Positions 8,247 to 14,958 of a stretch of 64,000 bases of DNA are shown piece after piece. The stretch covers positions 2,259,001 to 2,323,000 of the forward strand of contig NZ_CP045851.1 of NCBI RefSeq assembly GCF_009650215.1, written 5' to 3'. This DNA comes from Actinomarinicola tropica (lineage in GTDB: Bacteria > Actinomycetota > Acidimicrobiia > Acidimicrobiales > SKKL01). Under the pieces are notes generated by a model. It searched no databases. It had not been told where the DNA came from and was given only the letters and a program-made list of their open reading frames with translations. The translations under genes and the position numbers were made by a program. The first letter of the stretch is position 1. Each line of letters starts with the position of its first letter.

Positions 8247-9575
8247 ATGCCCCAGTACGTCACCCCCCACCCGCGCTTCAGTGCGTGGGGCCCTTCCAAC
8301 CTTCCCACCGTCGAGCAGGTCCGCTCCGGGGCCCTCGACAGCGTGTTGAACGAGCTGGCCGACACGATCAAGGACAGCACCGACAAGTCGATCTCCGCAG
8401 CTGCCCGCGAGGGACGCGGCTCGGGGGGTCTGCTCGCTTCCGAGCAGCGTGAGCTCGACAAGCTCAAGGCGCTCGCTGATGCGGTGATCGATCGCAGCGA
8501 CGTGGTCATGCAGGACTTCGAGGACCGCCAGGCGCAGCGTGAGCGCCGCGAGCAGGCCGCCGCCAAGGTCTACGACCGGCTCGGCACGTCTGGTACGCAC
8601 ATGTCGGCTTCGAGCGCCTCCCGGGTCGGCCGCGAGATCGCCGAGGGCGTTGAGCACGTCCTCGCCGGCCGTGGCACCACCGCAACGGTCGATCTCGAGA
8701 TCCGCAACACCGCAACCGAAGGTGGCGACTTCGGCCAGGGCGTCCCGATCCAGTTCGGTCCCGTTCAGCGCACCCTCCGGGCCCGCTCGGTGGTGATGGG
8801 CCTTCCCGGCGTCCGTCAGGTGCCGATGGACTCGGACAAGCTCCGCTTCCCGCGGATCGACGAGTCCGACGCCGACACGGCCGCGGAGAACAGCACCCTC
8901 ACCGCCACCGATCCTGACCTCGACTCGGTGACGCTGACCGCCAAGAAGTACTTCGTGTACACCGAGCTCTCGACCGAGCTCGAGGAGGACTTCAGCGCCG
9001 ACGCCCTCGACGTGATCGGCCAGAACATGCTCGACGGCCTGGCTCGCAAGGTCGACGCCGACATGCTCGGCGGCACCGGCGCAGGTGGCGTGGTCGGGAT
9101 CCGCAACTGGCCCGGCATCAACACGACCTCGGTCGCCGCTGTCCCGACCTCGTTCGCCAAGCTGAAGGAGGTCGAGTACGAGCTCGACGCCGCAAACGCC
9201 GACCTCGGCTCGGCCGCGTGGGTCATGCACCCCCGCAGCTGGTACACGCTCGGGCTCATCAAGACCGGCATCTCCGGCGACGAGACGACGCTTCTCAACC
9301 CGAACCCCCAGACCGCCGCACGGTCGCTGCTCGGCTACTCGGTCCGCACCTCGAGCCAGATCACCCTCACCGAAGGCGCAGGTGCCGGCTCCTGGGTCGG
9401 ACTGGTCGACGGCTCCCAGCTGGTCATCGGCGTCCGTCGAGCCCCACGGGTCGAGATCTCCCGCGATGTCGCGTTCGACCGTGACGTCATCGCCCTGCGA
9501 GCGACCTGCCGCTACGGGTTCGCCGTCATCAACCCCGGCGCCGTGTCCATCGCGACCGACGTCCGCGCCAGCTGA
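8247..9575 (+). CDS. HK97-fold phage major capsid protein
   Basis: The ATG at 8247 follows GAGGAG and gives 442 residues. Residues 20-115 are a charged, coiled-coil-like region (NELADTIKDSTDKSISAAAR; EDRQAQRERREQAAAKVYDR) resembling the N-terminal scaffolding (delta) domain of phage capsid proteins. From about 130 the family pattern follows: FGPVQRTLRARSVVMGLPGV, FPRIDESDADTAAENSTLTA, KKYFVYTELSTELEEDF, a glycine-rich loop GGTGAGGVVGI, WVMHPRSWYTLGLI and a C-terminal INPGAVSIATD. It would form the icosahedral shell. There is no prohead protease, portal or terminase gene beside it, so packaging and maturation would need a helper. An encapsulin-like role is less likely because encapsulins lack this N-terminal domain. 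Confidence 0.92.
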   Translation: MPQYVTPHPRFSAWGPSNLPTVEQVRSGALDSVLNELADTIKDSTDKSISAAAREGRGSGGLLASEQRELDKLKALADAVIDRSDVVMQDFEDRQAQRERREQAAAKVYDRLGTSGTHMSASSASRVGREIAEGVEHVLAGRGTTATVDLEIRNTATEGGDFGQGVPIQFGPVQRTLRARSVVMGLPGVRQVPMDSDKLRFPRIDESDADTAAENSTLTATDPDLDSVTLTAKKYFVYTELSTELEEDFSADALDVIGQNMLDGLARKVDADMLGGTGAGGVVGIRNWPGINTTSVAAVPTSFAKLKEVEYELDAANADLGSAAWVMHPRSWYTLGLIKTGISGDETTLLNPNPQTAARSLLGYSVRTSSQITLTEGAGAGSWVGLVDGSQLVIGVRRAPRVEISRDVAFDRDVIALRATCRYGFAVINPGAVSIATDVRAS

Positions 9576-9588
9576 GGAGGCTGAACAC

Positions 9589-9954
9589 ATGCGACAGATC
9601 AACGAGGGGACCGCACTCCCCGGCATCATCGGCACCGTTGCCACCCCCGGAACCGTCACCGGCGCCGGGCTCGACTTCTCCCCGTACTACGAACCGTCGT
9701 TCAAGGCCGTGGCCGCCGTCGGTGCGATCTCGGCGGGCACCGTGGTCGTGCACGTCCAGGGCGGCACCGCCTCCGGGGACGGCTCGGTGTCCTACGGCAC
9801 CATCCAGGCGGCCGGAGGGGCGCAGGGCACCACGGTGTACGAGCTCAACGTCCCCGACGTGACCACCCGCTACGTCCGAGCCCTCACCACCGTGGCCGGC
9901 GGCACGGTCACCCCGGTCTCGGTCAGCTTCATCGCCAAGGCCGTCACCACCTGA
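9589..9954 (+). CDS. Probable capsid-associated (decoration-type) protein
   Basis: The ATG at 9589 stands 8 nt after GAGGAGG, 13 bp past the capsid gene, and gives 121 residues. The sequence is rich in Gly, Thr, Val and Ala with alternating beta-type strands (VATPGTVTGAGLDFSPYY; TTRYVRALTTVAGGTVTPVS), resembling small beta-sandwich proteins encoded next to the capsid gene in many tailed phages. It would decorate or stabilise the shell. There is no signal peptide. The identification rests on pattern and position rather than a diagnostic motif. Confidence 0.65.
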   Translation: MRQINEGTALPGIIGTVATPGTVTGAGLDFSPYYEPSFKAVAAVGAISAGTVVVHVQGGTASGDGSVSYGTIQAAGGAQGTTVYELNVPDVTTRYVRALTTVAGGTVTPVSVSFIAKAVTT

Positions 9955-9960
9955 CAGGAC

Positions 9961-10002
9961 TGACCCGGGGACGTTCTCGTGCTCGTGGCGCCCCCCGGGT
10001 CA
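9961..10002 (+). terminator. Hairpin after the capsid operon
   Basis: TGACCCGGGG (9961-9970) pairs perfectly with CCCCGGGTCA (9993-10002) across a 22-nt loop, immediately after the decoration-type gene. There is no U-run, so it may attenuate rather than fully terminate. The rest of the gap to 10133 is GC-rich and I see no gene in it. Confidence 0.45.
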
Positions 10003-10133
10003 CACGCCACCGGACTGAGGGGTCTGGGTCCTCATCGGCCAGTCCGGTCGGCACCGGTCCTCCGCTGCGTCGTCCTCCTGGGGGCGCAGCGGGGGACCAC
10101 CCCCCCCATCGACGCCCGAAAGGGGCAGGCACG

Positions 10134-10826
10134 TTGGAACAGACCACGACCGACGACACCGAACGGACCGAGGGCGCCTCCGTCGAGACCGCCCCCGCCG
10201 TCATCCAATGGATCGACCCCGACCTCTGTAGGGCCTTCGTCGACGCAGCCGGAGAGCGGACACCGTCAGAACAACACGACGGCCGACCAGTGGCAGACCT
10301 CGACGGCGCCGCCGCAGAGATGGTCTACGCAGCGGTCTCTCATCCCGCCGTTCGCGCCGCCCCCCTCTTGGGCGCCCCACTCCACGAGGCGAACTTCATC
10401 TACGGCAAGGTGCTCGAGTACCCGACCGACAGCGGCGAGCTCGGCTGGCACTTCGACGCCGACGTCGCCCTGACCGACGGACAGCTCGCTCTCCTGATCC
10501 GCAGCGGACGCATGCACCAGTGGCAAGCCGAGGAGATGCGCGGCCGCATCCTCAGCGTCATGATCCAGTGCTCCGACGGCGACAGCTACGACGGAGGCGA
10601 CCTCCAGATCAAAGACGACGCCGGCACCGTGCTCACCGCCCCGCGAGACATCGGCACCGTGATCGCCATCGACTCCCACCGCCTGCACCGCGTCACCCCC
10701 GTCACCCGCGGCACCAGGATCTCGATCGTCTGCTTCCTCGGACGCTCACCCCGCGGCGCCGATCGTCCACCGGCATCTGGCAGCGAACGCCGGAAAACTG
10801 GGAGCGGAGAGCGACTGGTCGCATGA
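10134..10826 (+). CDS. 2-oxoglutarate/Fe(II)-dependent oxygenase (prolyl-hydroxylase-like)
   Basis: The TTG at 10134 follows GAAAGGGG and gives 230 residues. Iron ligands are visible as His-x-Asp in GWHFDADVA and a distal His in LHRVTPVTRGTR, whose last Arg would bind 2-oxoglutarate; a GGDLQI strand sits between them, as in the PKHD/P4H family. The last 30 residues are a disordered, basic tail. Such enzymes hydroxylate protein, peptide or nucleic-acid substrates. The substrate here is unknown: capsid, a host protein or DNA are all open. It is the only metabolic-type enzyme on the element. Confidence 0.85.
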   Translation: MEQTTTDDTERTEGASVETAPAVIQWIDPDLCRAFVDAAGERTPSEQHDGRPVADLDGAAAEMVYAAVSHPAVRAAPLLGAPLHEANFIYGKVLEYPTDSGELGWHFDADVALTDGQLALLIRSGRMHQWQAEEMRGRILSVMIQCSDGDSYDGGDLQIKDDAGTVLTAPRDIGTVIAIDSHRLHRVTPVTRGTRISIVCFLGRSPRGADRPPASGSERRKTGSGERLVA

Positions 10827-10844
10827 TCCTGTACCGTCCCGCGT

Positions 10845-11174
10845 GTGACCGAGCAGCGCATGCAGTTTCAGTTCCGCCTTCCCGGCGAGATGGAAACGGG
10901 CGTCTACTCGAACCTGGTCAGCGTGTGGCACACGCCGATCGACTTCACGCTCGACTTCGGCGTCGTTGGCCAGGTGAGTGTGGATCCCGAGACAGGTCGC
11001 CCCATCGCCCCGACGCCGATCGTCGCTAGGGTCAAACTCCCCGCCAGCCAGATCTTCAACCTAGCGAAGGCAATCGCCGACAACGTTCGCAGGTACGAGG
11101 AGAAGTACGGACCAATCACCCCGCCCCCGCCGGACGGGCCCCTCTACCCGCCTTCGGGCGACGAGGAGGAGTAG
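10845..11174 (+). CDS. DUF3467-family protein
   Basis: The GTG at 10845 gives 109 residues (an ATG at 10860 is an alternative). The pattern MQFQFRLPGEMETGVYSNLV, WHTPIDFTLDFGVV, ARVKLPASQIFNLAKAIADN and YEEKYGPI is that of DUF3467, small bacterial proteins of unknown function with a beta-rich half followed by one long helix. The C-terminus is proline-rich and acidic. The next gene starts 6 bp downstream, so they are co-expressed. What this family does is not known to me, and finding it next to a toxin-like gene on a satellite is unusual. Confidence 0.78.
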   Translation: MTEQRMQFQFRLPGEMETGVYSNLVSVWHTPIDFTLDFGVVGQVSVDPETGRPIAPTPIVARVKLPASQIFNLAKAIADNVRRYEEKYGPITPPPPDGPLYPPSGDEEE

Positions 11175-11180
11175 GTAGAG

Positions 11181-11477
11181 ATGAGCGATACAGCGACGCA
11201 CGATGAGCAGAAGATGGAGCACGTTGCCTACCGCGATGTGGAGCTTCACCTGACGAAAGCCCAGATCGTCGATGTCATGGCTGATCTCGATCGCCTCGCG
11301 CACCGTCTCGATACCCTCCCGGGAGCGTCACGCATTGAGGCGATCCGGCGGCGAGCGTACGGCCGTGGTGTGCTTATCGACGAGGGTGGGCCCCTCGACG
11401 ATGACGACGAAGATCCGATGGACGCGGATGAGATGTGGCCATGGCAGTCAGAAGCTCTTGCCATGGATGAGAGCTAG
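11181..11477 (+). CDS. Acidic small protein, possible antitoxin of the MazF-like toxin
   Basis: The ATG at 11181 follows a GAGGAGGAGTAGG ribosome site and opens 98 residues. Residues 15-60 are predicted helical (DVELHLTKAQIVDVMADLDR), and the C-terminal third is strongly acidic (PLDDDDEDPMDADEMW). A folded N-terminal part with an acidic, flexible tail next to a MazF-like gene fits the antitoxin role, in which the tail blocks the toxin. It does not carry a recognisable AbrB, RHH or Phd DNA-binding motif, so this would be an unusual partner. Function inferred from context. Confidence 0.6.
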   Translation: MSDTATHDEQKMEHVAYRDVELHLTKAQIVDVMADLDRLAHRLDTLPGASRIEAIRRRAYGRGVLIDEGGPLDDDDEDPMDADEMWPWQSEALAMDES

Positions 11478-11493
11478 TCACCGCTCGTGAGTG

Positions 11494-11838
11494 ATGGCTA
11501 GGGGCGATGTGTGGGTGGCCGACGTCGAACTGCCCGATCAGTCGAACCCGGGTTCCACCACTATGAGGAAGAAGCACGTCGTGGAGCTGCGACGCCAGGC
11601 CGGTCGCTGCGCTGTGGTTCTGGCATCGACTGATCGGCGCCAGGGAAAGCCCACACGGCCGTTCGAGGTTCGGTTCGGTGAAGCGGACGGATCCGACCGT
11701 GACGCCGTGATCGACGGGCGCTGGGTCTACACGATCCCGGAGGAGCGTCTCATCGGTGCACAGCACGTGCGCACCTTCGATGAGCAGATGATGGAGCGAG
11801 TTGCCGAGGCAATCGCCGTCGGACTCGACTTGCTGTAG
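11494..11838 (+). CDS. MazF/PemK-family toxin-like endoribonuclease
   Basis: From ATG 11494 (GTG 11491 is possible) the protein has 114 residues. It starts ARGDVWVADVELPDQSNPG, matching the RGD-W-x-D-L start and substrate loop of MazF/PemK toxins, then RKKHVVELRR and CAVVLASTD. Its end, IGAQHVRTFDEQMMERVAEA, matches the conserved helix that closes the fold. MazF enzymes cut single-stranded RNA at short motifs and need an antitoxin. Some catalytic positions are not the classical ones, so activity is uncertain. It lies 16 bp after the acidic small gene and may stabilise the element or act in phage defence. Confidence 0.72.
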   Translation: MARGDVWVADVELPDQSNPGSTTMRKKHVVELRRQAGRCAVVLASTDRRQGKPTRPFEVRFGEADGSDRDAVIDGRWVYTIPEERLIGAQHVRTFDEQMMERVAEAIAVGLDLL

Positions 11839-11907
11839 TCGGCCGGGACGCGAGACGTCCCCCGGCAGGCACCGGGGGACGCTCAGAAGCCGTCAGCGGG
11901 CCGCTCG

Positions 11908-12114
11908 CTAGCCGTCCCAGCCCTCCGCGAACACGCCCACCTTGTCGCGCTCGTCCTTCGCGTCGATCGCCTGCCACAGCATGTCGCCGTCGACGAACGG
12001 CCCGCCTCGTTCGACCAGGTGGTCGAGCAGGTGGCGCAGCGACTCCACGATCCTGTCCACCTGTGCCTCGAGGGCGTCGATTCGTTCGTCGAGCGTGGGG
12101 CCGTGCGCCGTCAT
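11908..12114 (-). CDS. Small helical protein of the element, unknown function
   Basis: The ATG at 12114 overlaps the upstream stop (ATGA) and gives 68 residues. The first 40 residues are a heptad-like helix (LDERIDALEAQVDRIVESLR), likely a coiled coil, followed by a short acidic end. It is the second gene of a two-gene leftward unit that converges on the toxin gene, with 69 bp between the stops. No family recognised; coupling and coiled coil suggest a partner of the upstream protein. Confidence 0.6.
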   Translation of the reverse strand: MTAHGPTLDERIDALEAQVDRIVESLRHLLDHLVERGGPFVDGDMLWQAIDAKDERDKVGVFAEGWDG

Positions 12115-12434
12115 CGGACGACCTCCCCCGCCGCTGCCCGCCGGAGCGCCTCTGCTCGCGCCTGCTCCCGATCCGCGAGCCGCACGAGGAACGTGACGAA
12201 CCGCTCCCGATGGACCGTGCCGTCGTTGTTCGGGTCGGCCTTCGACGTGAGGAAGTGCAGAGCCTCCTCGAACGCCCCCGCCGCGTAGAAGCCGGCCGAC
12301 GCCTGCACGTCGCTCAGGAAGGCGCTCAGAGCCTCGTCCAGCTCATCGCGCTCCCAGAGGGGGAGCCCCTCGGGATCGAAGCCGCCGAAGCCGGGGATCA
12401 AGTGGTCGGTGATCTGGTCGTTGGTACTGGTCAT
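12111..12434 (-). CDS. Hypothetical protein of the element, first gene of the leftward unit
   Basis: I take the ATG at 12434, preceded by GAAAGGA, giving 107 residues; the longer frame to 12479 has no ribosome site. The protein is acidic and mostly helical. It contains an EF-hand-like stretch, KADPNNDGTVHRERFVTFLV, at residues 66-85, where Asp, Asn, Asp, Thr and Glu fall at plausible calcium-loop positions. The C-terminus is Ala- and Arg-rich. It is the gene nearest attR and reads away from it. Function unknown. Confidence 0.6.
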   Translation of the reverse strand: MTSTNDQITDHLIPGFGGFDPEGLPLWERDELDEALSAFLSDVQASAGFYAAGAFEEALHFLTSKADPNNDGTVHRERFVTFLVRLADREQARAEALRRAAAGEVVR

Positions 12435-12524
12435 GGTGGTGGGTCCTTTCGGGACACACGCCGGACACGGGACGGACACAAGAGGCCCAGAACTCGTGAG
12501 ATCCAGCGTGAACAGTTGAGAACA

Positions 12525-12551
12525 CGAAACCGCAGGTCAGAAGCGGTTTCG
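12525..12551. terminator. Perfect hairpin next to attR
   Basis: CGAAACCGC and GCGGTTTCG form perfect 9-bp arms around a 9-nt loop, followed on the plus strand by TCGCGTTTCCCC. It lies between the leftward unit and attR. It may stop transcription crossing the element end or bind a recombination protein. Confidence 0.45.
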
Positions 12552-12554
12552 TCG

Positions 12555-12571
12555 CGTTTCCCCTGGTCAGC
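12555..12571. repeat. Right copy of the subterminal inverted repeat
   Basis: CGTTTCCCCTGGTCAGC is the inverted partner of 4441-4457 (16 of 17 positions). It sits 18 bp inside attR, whereas the left copy sits 3 bp inside attL, so in the joined circle the pair brackets the core asymmetrically. Confidence 0.7.
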
Positions 12572-12589
12572 GTGACGAGCTCGACGGTT

Positions 12590-12621
12590 CCCCGCCTACA
12601 GGCCGACTCACCGTCACCACC
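12590..12621. repeat. attR: right 32-bp direct repeat
   Basis: Identical to the 32 bp at the 3' end of rnpB (4406-4437). Chromosomal sequence resumes at 12622, so the original rnpB end would have continued directly into this downstream region. Confidence 0.93.
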
Positions 12622-12659
12622 TCGGGTAGCCTGCGCCGCACCACGACGCGGGAGGCACG

Positions 12660-12917
12660 GTGGACGAGAACGACTCCGAGACGGCAGGCAAGATCAGCGG
12701 CGGCGTCGCCGGGGCACTCGCCGGGGCCCGCATCCTCGGCCGCGTGCCGATCCCCATGGCGCCGTTCGTGGGCGCCGTCGTCGGCGGCGTGGCCGGCACC
12801 GAGGTGGGACGTCGCATCGGGCGGGCCGCGGTGAGCGCCGGCAGCGCCTTCGTGGAGACCCTCCGCGAGAGCGCGCCGGCCGAGTCGCCGTCCTCGCCCC
12901 CCGCCACCACCGACTGA
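12660..12917 (+). CDS. Small glycine-zipper protein
   Basis: The GTG at 12660 follows GGGAGG and gives 85 residues. Residues 10-60 are dominated by small residues with Gly every fourth or eighth position (GKISGGVAGALAGARI; GAVVGGVAGTEVGRRIGRAA), a glycine-zipper pattern typical of membrane-associating helices. The tail is Ser/Pro-rich. It would have been the first gene after rnpB before the element inserted. Function unknown. Confidence 0.65.
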   Translation: MDENDSETAGKISGGVAGALAGARILGRVPIPMAPFVGAVVGGVAGTEVGRRIGRAAVSAGSAFVETLRESAPAESPSSPPATTD

Positions 12918-12928
12918 CGAGCGGCCCC

Positions 12929-13144
12929 TCAGAGCTGGCGCATCCTGCGCACCCGTCGCACCACGACGACGAGGACGGCCACGAGCACCAGCAGGAAGCC
13001 GACGAGCAGCACGGCACCGCCGCTGTCCGCGCTCCCCTGGCCGCCGGTCGCGCCGTCGACGTAGGACTCCACGGCCGACACAGCGGGGTCGACGGTCTCC
13101 GCCGTCGTGCTGCCGTCGCTCTGGAGCCGGTGCTCGGTCGTCAT
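12929..13144 (-). CDS. Single-pass membrane protein, unknown function
   Basis: Seventy-one residues from ATG 13144. An acidic Ser/Thr-rich segment of about 43 residues is followed by one strong transmembrane helix (AVLLVGFLLVLVAVLVVVV) and a short basic end (RRVRRMRQL). By the positive-inside rule the N-terminus would be outside. It converges with the glycine-zipper gene, with 11 bp between stops. No family recognised. Confidence 0.62.
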   Translation of the reverse strand: MTTEHRLQSDGSTTAETVDPAVSAVESYVDGATGGQGSADSGGAVLLVGFLLVLVAVLVVVVRRVRRMRQL

Positions 13145-13172
13145 CGCCGGAGCGTACCGTCGGCGGTCGACA

Positions 13173-13742
13173 TCACCCGTTCGGCGGCGACTCGTTGAAC
13201 GAGTGCAGGACCGGGCCGTCGCGCCCCACCGCGATGCGGGTCACCGACGGTTGGCCGACGCGGGTCCGGAAGCCCACCTGAGGGATGCCACCGACGGCCC
13301 ACGACAGCACGGACTTGATCGGCGACACGTGGGTGACGACGACGATCGTGGCCGTCGCCGCCTCGGGGAGGAGCTCGTCGGCGGCGGCGGCCACCCGGAC
13401 GTCCAGCGAGCGCATCGACTCCCCACCGGGCGGCGCCCAGTCGGGGTCGTGCCGCCAGTGGGACCACACCTCGGCGGCGATCTCGGTCGGAGGCCGACGG
13501 TCGAGCTCGCCGTAGTCGAGCTCGATCCAGCGCTCGTCGACCTCGACTTCGAGACCGAACGCCTCCGCGGTGCGGCGGGCTCGGAGCAACGGGCTCGACA
13601 CGACACGGTCCACTGGACCGATCCAGGCGGCGAGCGCCGTCGCCTGCTCCTCCCCCACCGCGTCGATGTCCGGGTCGGCCCGGCCGAGCAGGAGCCCGGC
13701 GGCGTTGTCGGCGGTGCGACCGTGGCGGACGACGACGAGCAT
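13173..13742 (-). CDS. Histidine phosphatase family protein (phosphoglycerate mutase-like)
   Basis: The ATG at 13742 opens directly on the family signature: VVVRHGRTADN with the phospho-accepting His. Further marks are SSPLLRARRTAEAF, the LDYGELDRR acidic segment, GGESMRSL and the second His in VVTHVSPIKSVLSWA. The protein has 189 residues, normal for this family of small-molecule phosphatases and mutases. The substrate cannot be read from sequence; RNase H-coupled or alpha-ribazole phosphatase-type roles are possible. The start overlaps the upstream stop by one base (TGATG). Confidence 0.88.
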   Translation of the reverse strand: MLVVVRHGRTADNAAGLLLGRADPDIDAVGEEQATALAAWIGPVDRVVSSPLLRARRTAEAFGLEVEVDERWIELDYGELDRRPPTEIAAEVWSHWRHDPDWAPPGGESMRSLDVRVAAAADELLPEAATATIVVVTHVSPIKSVLSWAVGGIPQVGFRTRVGQPSVTRIAVGRDGPVLHSFNESPPNG

Positions 13743-14224
13743 CAGGGCACCAGGTCCCGGTCGAGCCGCCCGTGGCGCAGGAGGAGGTCCCGCCGCTCCG
13801 GGTCGTCGAGTCGGAACTGCCGCCACGACCACACGAGCGCGAGCGCTCCGAGCACCTCCAGCAGGAGACCGGCGACACCACGCCCGAAGGTGGGCAGCGC
13901 AGGGTCGGGCAGGTCGAGGCCGAACGCCGGCCACCAGAACAGCTCGGTGTTCGTCCACGCCCCGTCGAGCACGATGTGCACGAACACGCCGATCGCGAGG
14001 CCGAGCCAGCGTCGCCGAGCGAGGCGCCGCCCCCGCGTGAGCAGCATCGTCAGCGCCAGGACCGCGACGGCGCCGAGGAGCGTGTGCAGGAGCGGTGGCC
14101 AGCCGGGGATCACCTCGACCAGCGGGAGGACGCTGCCTGCCGCCACGAGCCGGTAGTCGAGCGCCGGGCTCTTGAACACGAGGACGACGGCGACGAAGCC
14201 GACGCCGACGAACCAGAGCAGCAC
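13742..14224 (-). CDS. Membrane-bound metal-dependent hydrolase-like protein (YbcI/DUF457-type)
   Basis: The GTG at 14224 lies one base from the preceding stop and gives 160 residues. Hydrophobic segments near residues 1-14, 50-68, 78-98 and 125-143 indicate a polytopic membrane protein. LLHTLLGAVAVL and FVHIVLDGAWTN carry the spaced His and Asp seen in the DUF457/YbcI family, which are annotated as metal-dependent hydrolases by similarity only. Part of a tight leftward operon between the zinc-ribbon gene and the phosphatase gene. Confidence 0.7.
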   Translation of the reverse strand: MLLWFVGVGFVAVVLVFKSPALDYRLVAAGSVLPLVEVIPGWPPLLHTLLGAVAVLALTMLLTRGRRLARRRWLGLAIGVFVHIVLDGAWTNTELFWWPAFGLDLPDPALPTFGRGVAGLLLEVLGALALVWSWRQFRLDDPERRDLLLRHGRLDRDLVP

Positions 14225-14225
14225 C

Positions 14226-14939
14226 TCAGTGGACGAGGAGCCGCCCGCACTCCTCGCAGATCGCCGGTTGGTCCGCCGGCAGCTTCTTGATGCGGTCGAT
14301 CTCGACCGCCGACAGCGTGAGGTGGCAGCCGCCGCAGCTGGTGCCGACGAGTCGGGCCACCGCGATGCCACCGAGCCGGCGCCGGGCCTGCTCGTACTCC
14401 TCCAGCTGGGGCGCAGGGATCGTCGATGCCAGCTCGTCGCGCTCGGCCTGGACGCTCGACAGCTCGGCGTCGACGTCCGCCTCGGCAGAGGCCAGATCGG
14501 CCTCGAGGCGGGTCCGCTCGCCGTCGATCTCCGTGCGCTCGGCGTCGAGTCGGCCGAGGTCCTCGTCGACCGGTTCGAGCGCCGTGAGCACCTCGAGCAG
14601 CTCGTCCTCGAGGTCGCTCTGGCGGCGGCCGAGGGCGGCGATCTCGTCCTGCAGCGCCTGCAGCTCGCGCGGCGCGGTGACGGACCCGCCGTAGAGCTGC
14701 CGGTCGACCTGCGTGCGCTTCTCCTCCAACGACGCGATCTCGTCCTCCAGCCGCGCCTGCTCACGGGCGAGGTCGTGACGGGTGCCCTCGACGCCGGCGC
14801 GGCGCGCCTGGAGGTCACGGGCTCGCTCGTCGAGCGCGCCGAGCGCGTCCCGCTCGGGCAGGGTGGCCCGGCGGTGGCGGAGCTGGTCCGCGGTGGTGTC
14901 GTGCTGCTGGAGGTCGAGGAGGTGGTCGAGGACGCTCAC
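14226..14939 (-). CDS. CdsZ-like coiled-coil C4 zinc-ribbon protein
   Basis: From GTG 14939 the protein has 237 residues. About 170 residues of coiled coil (LARDLQARRAGVEG-type heptads; LEDEIASLEEKRTQVDRQLY) are followed by a C-terminal zinc ribbon with CGGCHLTLS and CEECGRLLVH. This is the layout of the widespread C4-type zinc ribbon protein family, often found beside NIF3-like or RNase H genes in actinobacteria and thought to act with nucleic acids. It is the first gene of a three-gene run with the DUF457-like and phosphatase genes. Confidence 0.82.
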   Translation of the reverse strand: MSVLDHLLDLQQHDTTADQLRHRRATLPERDALGALDERARDLQARRAGVEGTRHDLAREQARLEDEIASLEEKRTQVDRQLYGGSVTAPRELQALQDEIAALGRRQSDLEDELLEVLTALEPVDEDLGRLDAERTEIDGERTRLEADLASAEADVDAELSSVQAERDELASTIPAPQLEEYEQARRRLGGIAVARLVGTSCGGCHLTLSAVEIDRIKKLPADQPAICEECGRLLVH

Positions 14940-14958
14940 GCCCGCCCAGCCTGCCAGA

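Noticed and set aside
8247-9575. Capsid gene read as an encapsulin nanocompartment
   Set aside because: The N-terminal coiled-coil region and the neighbouring integrase and decoration-type gene point to a phage capsid, and I see no encapsulin cargo-loading signature nearby. Not excluded by structure.
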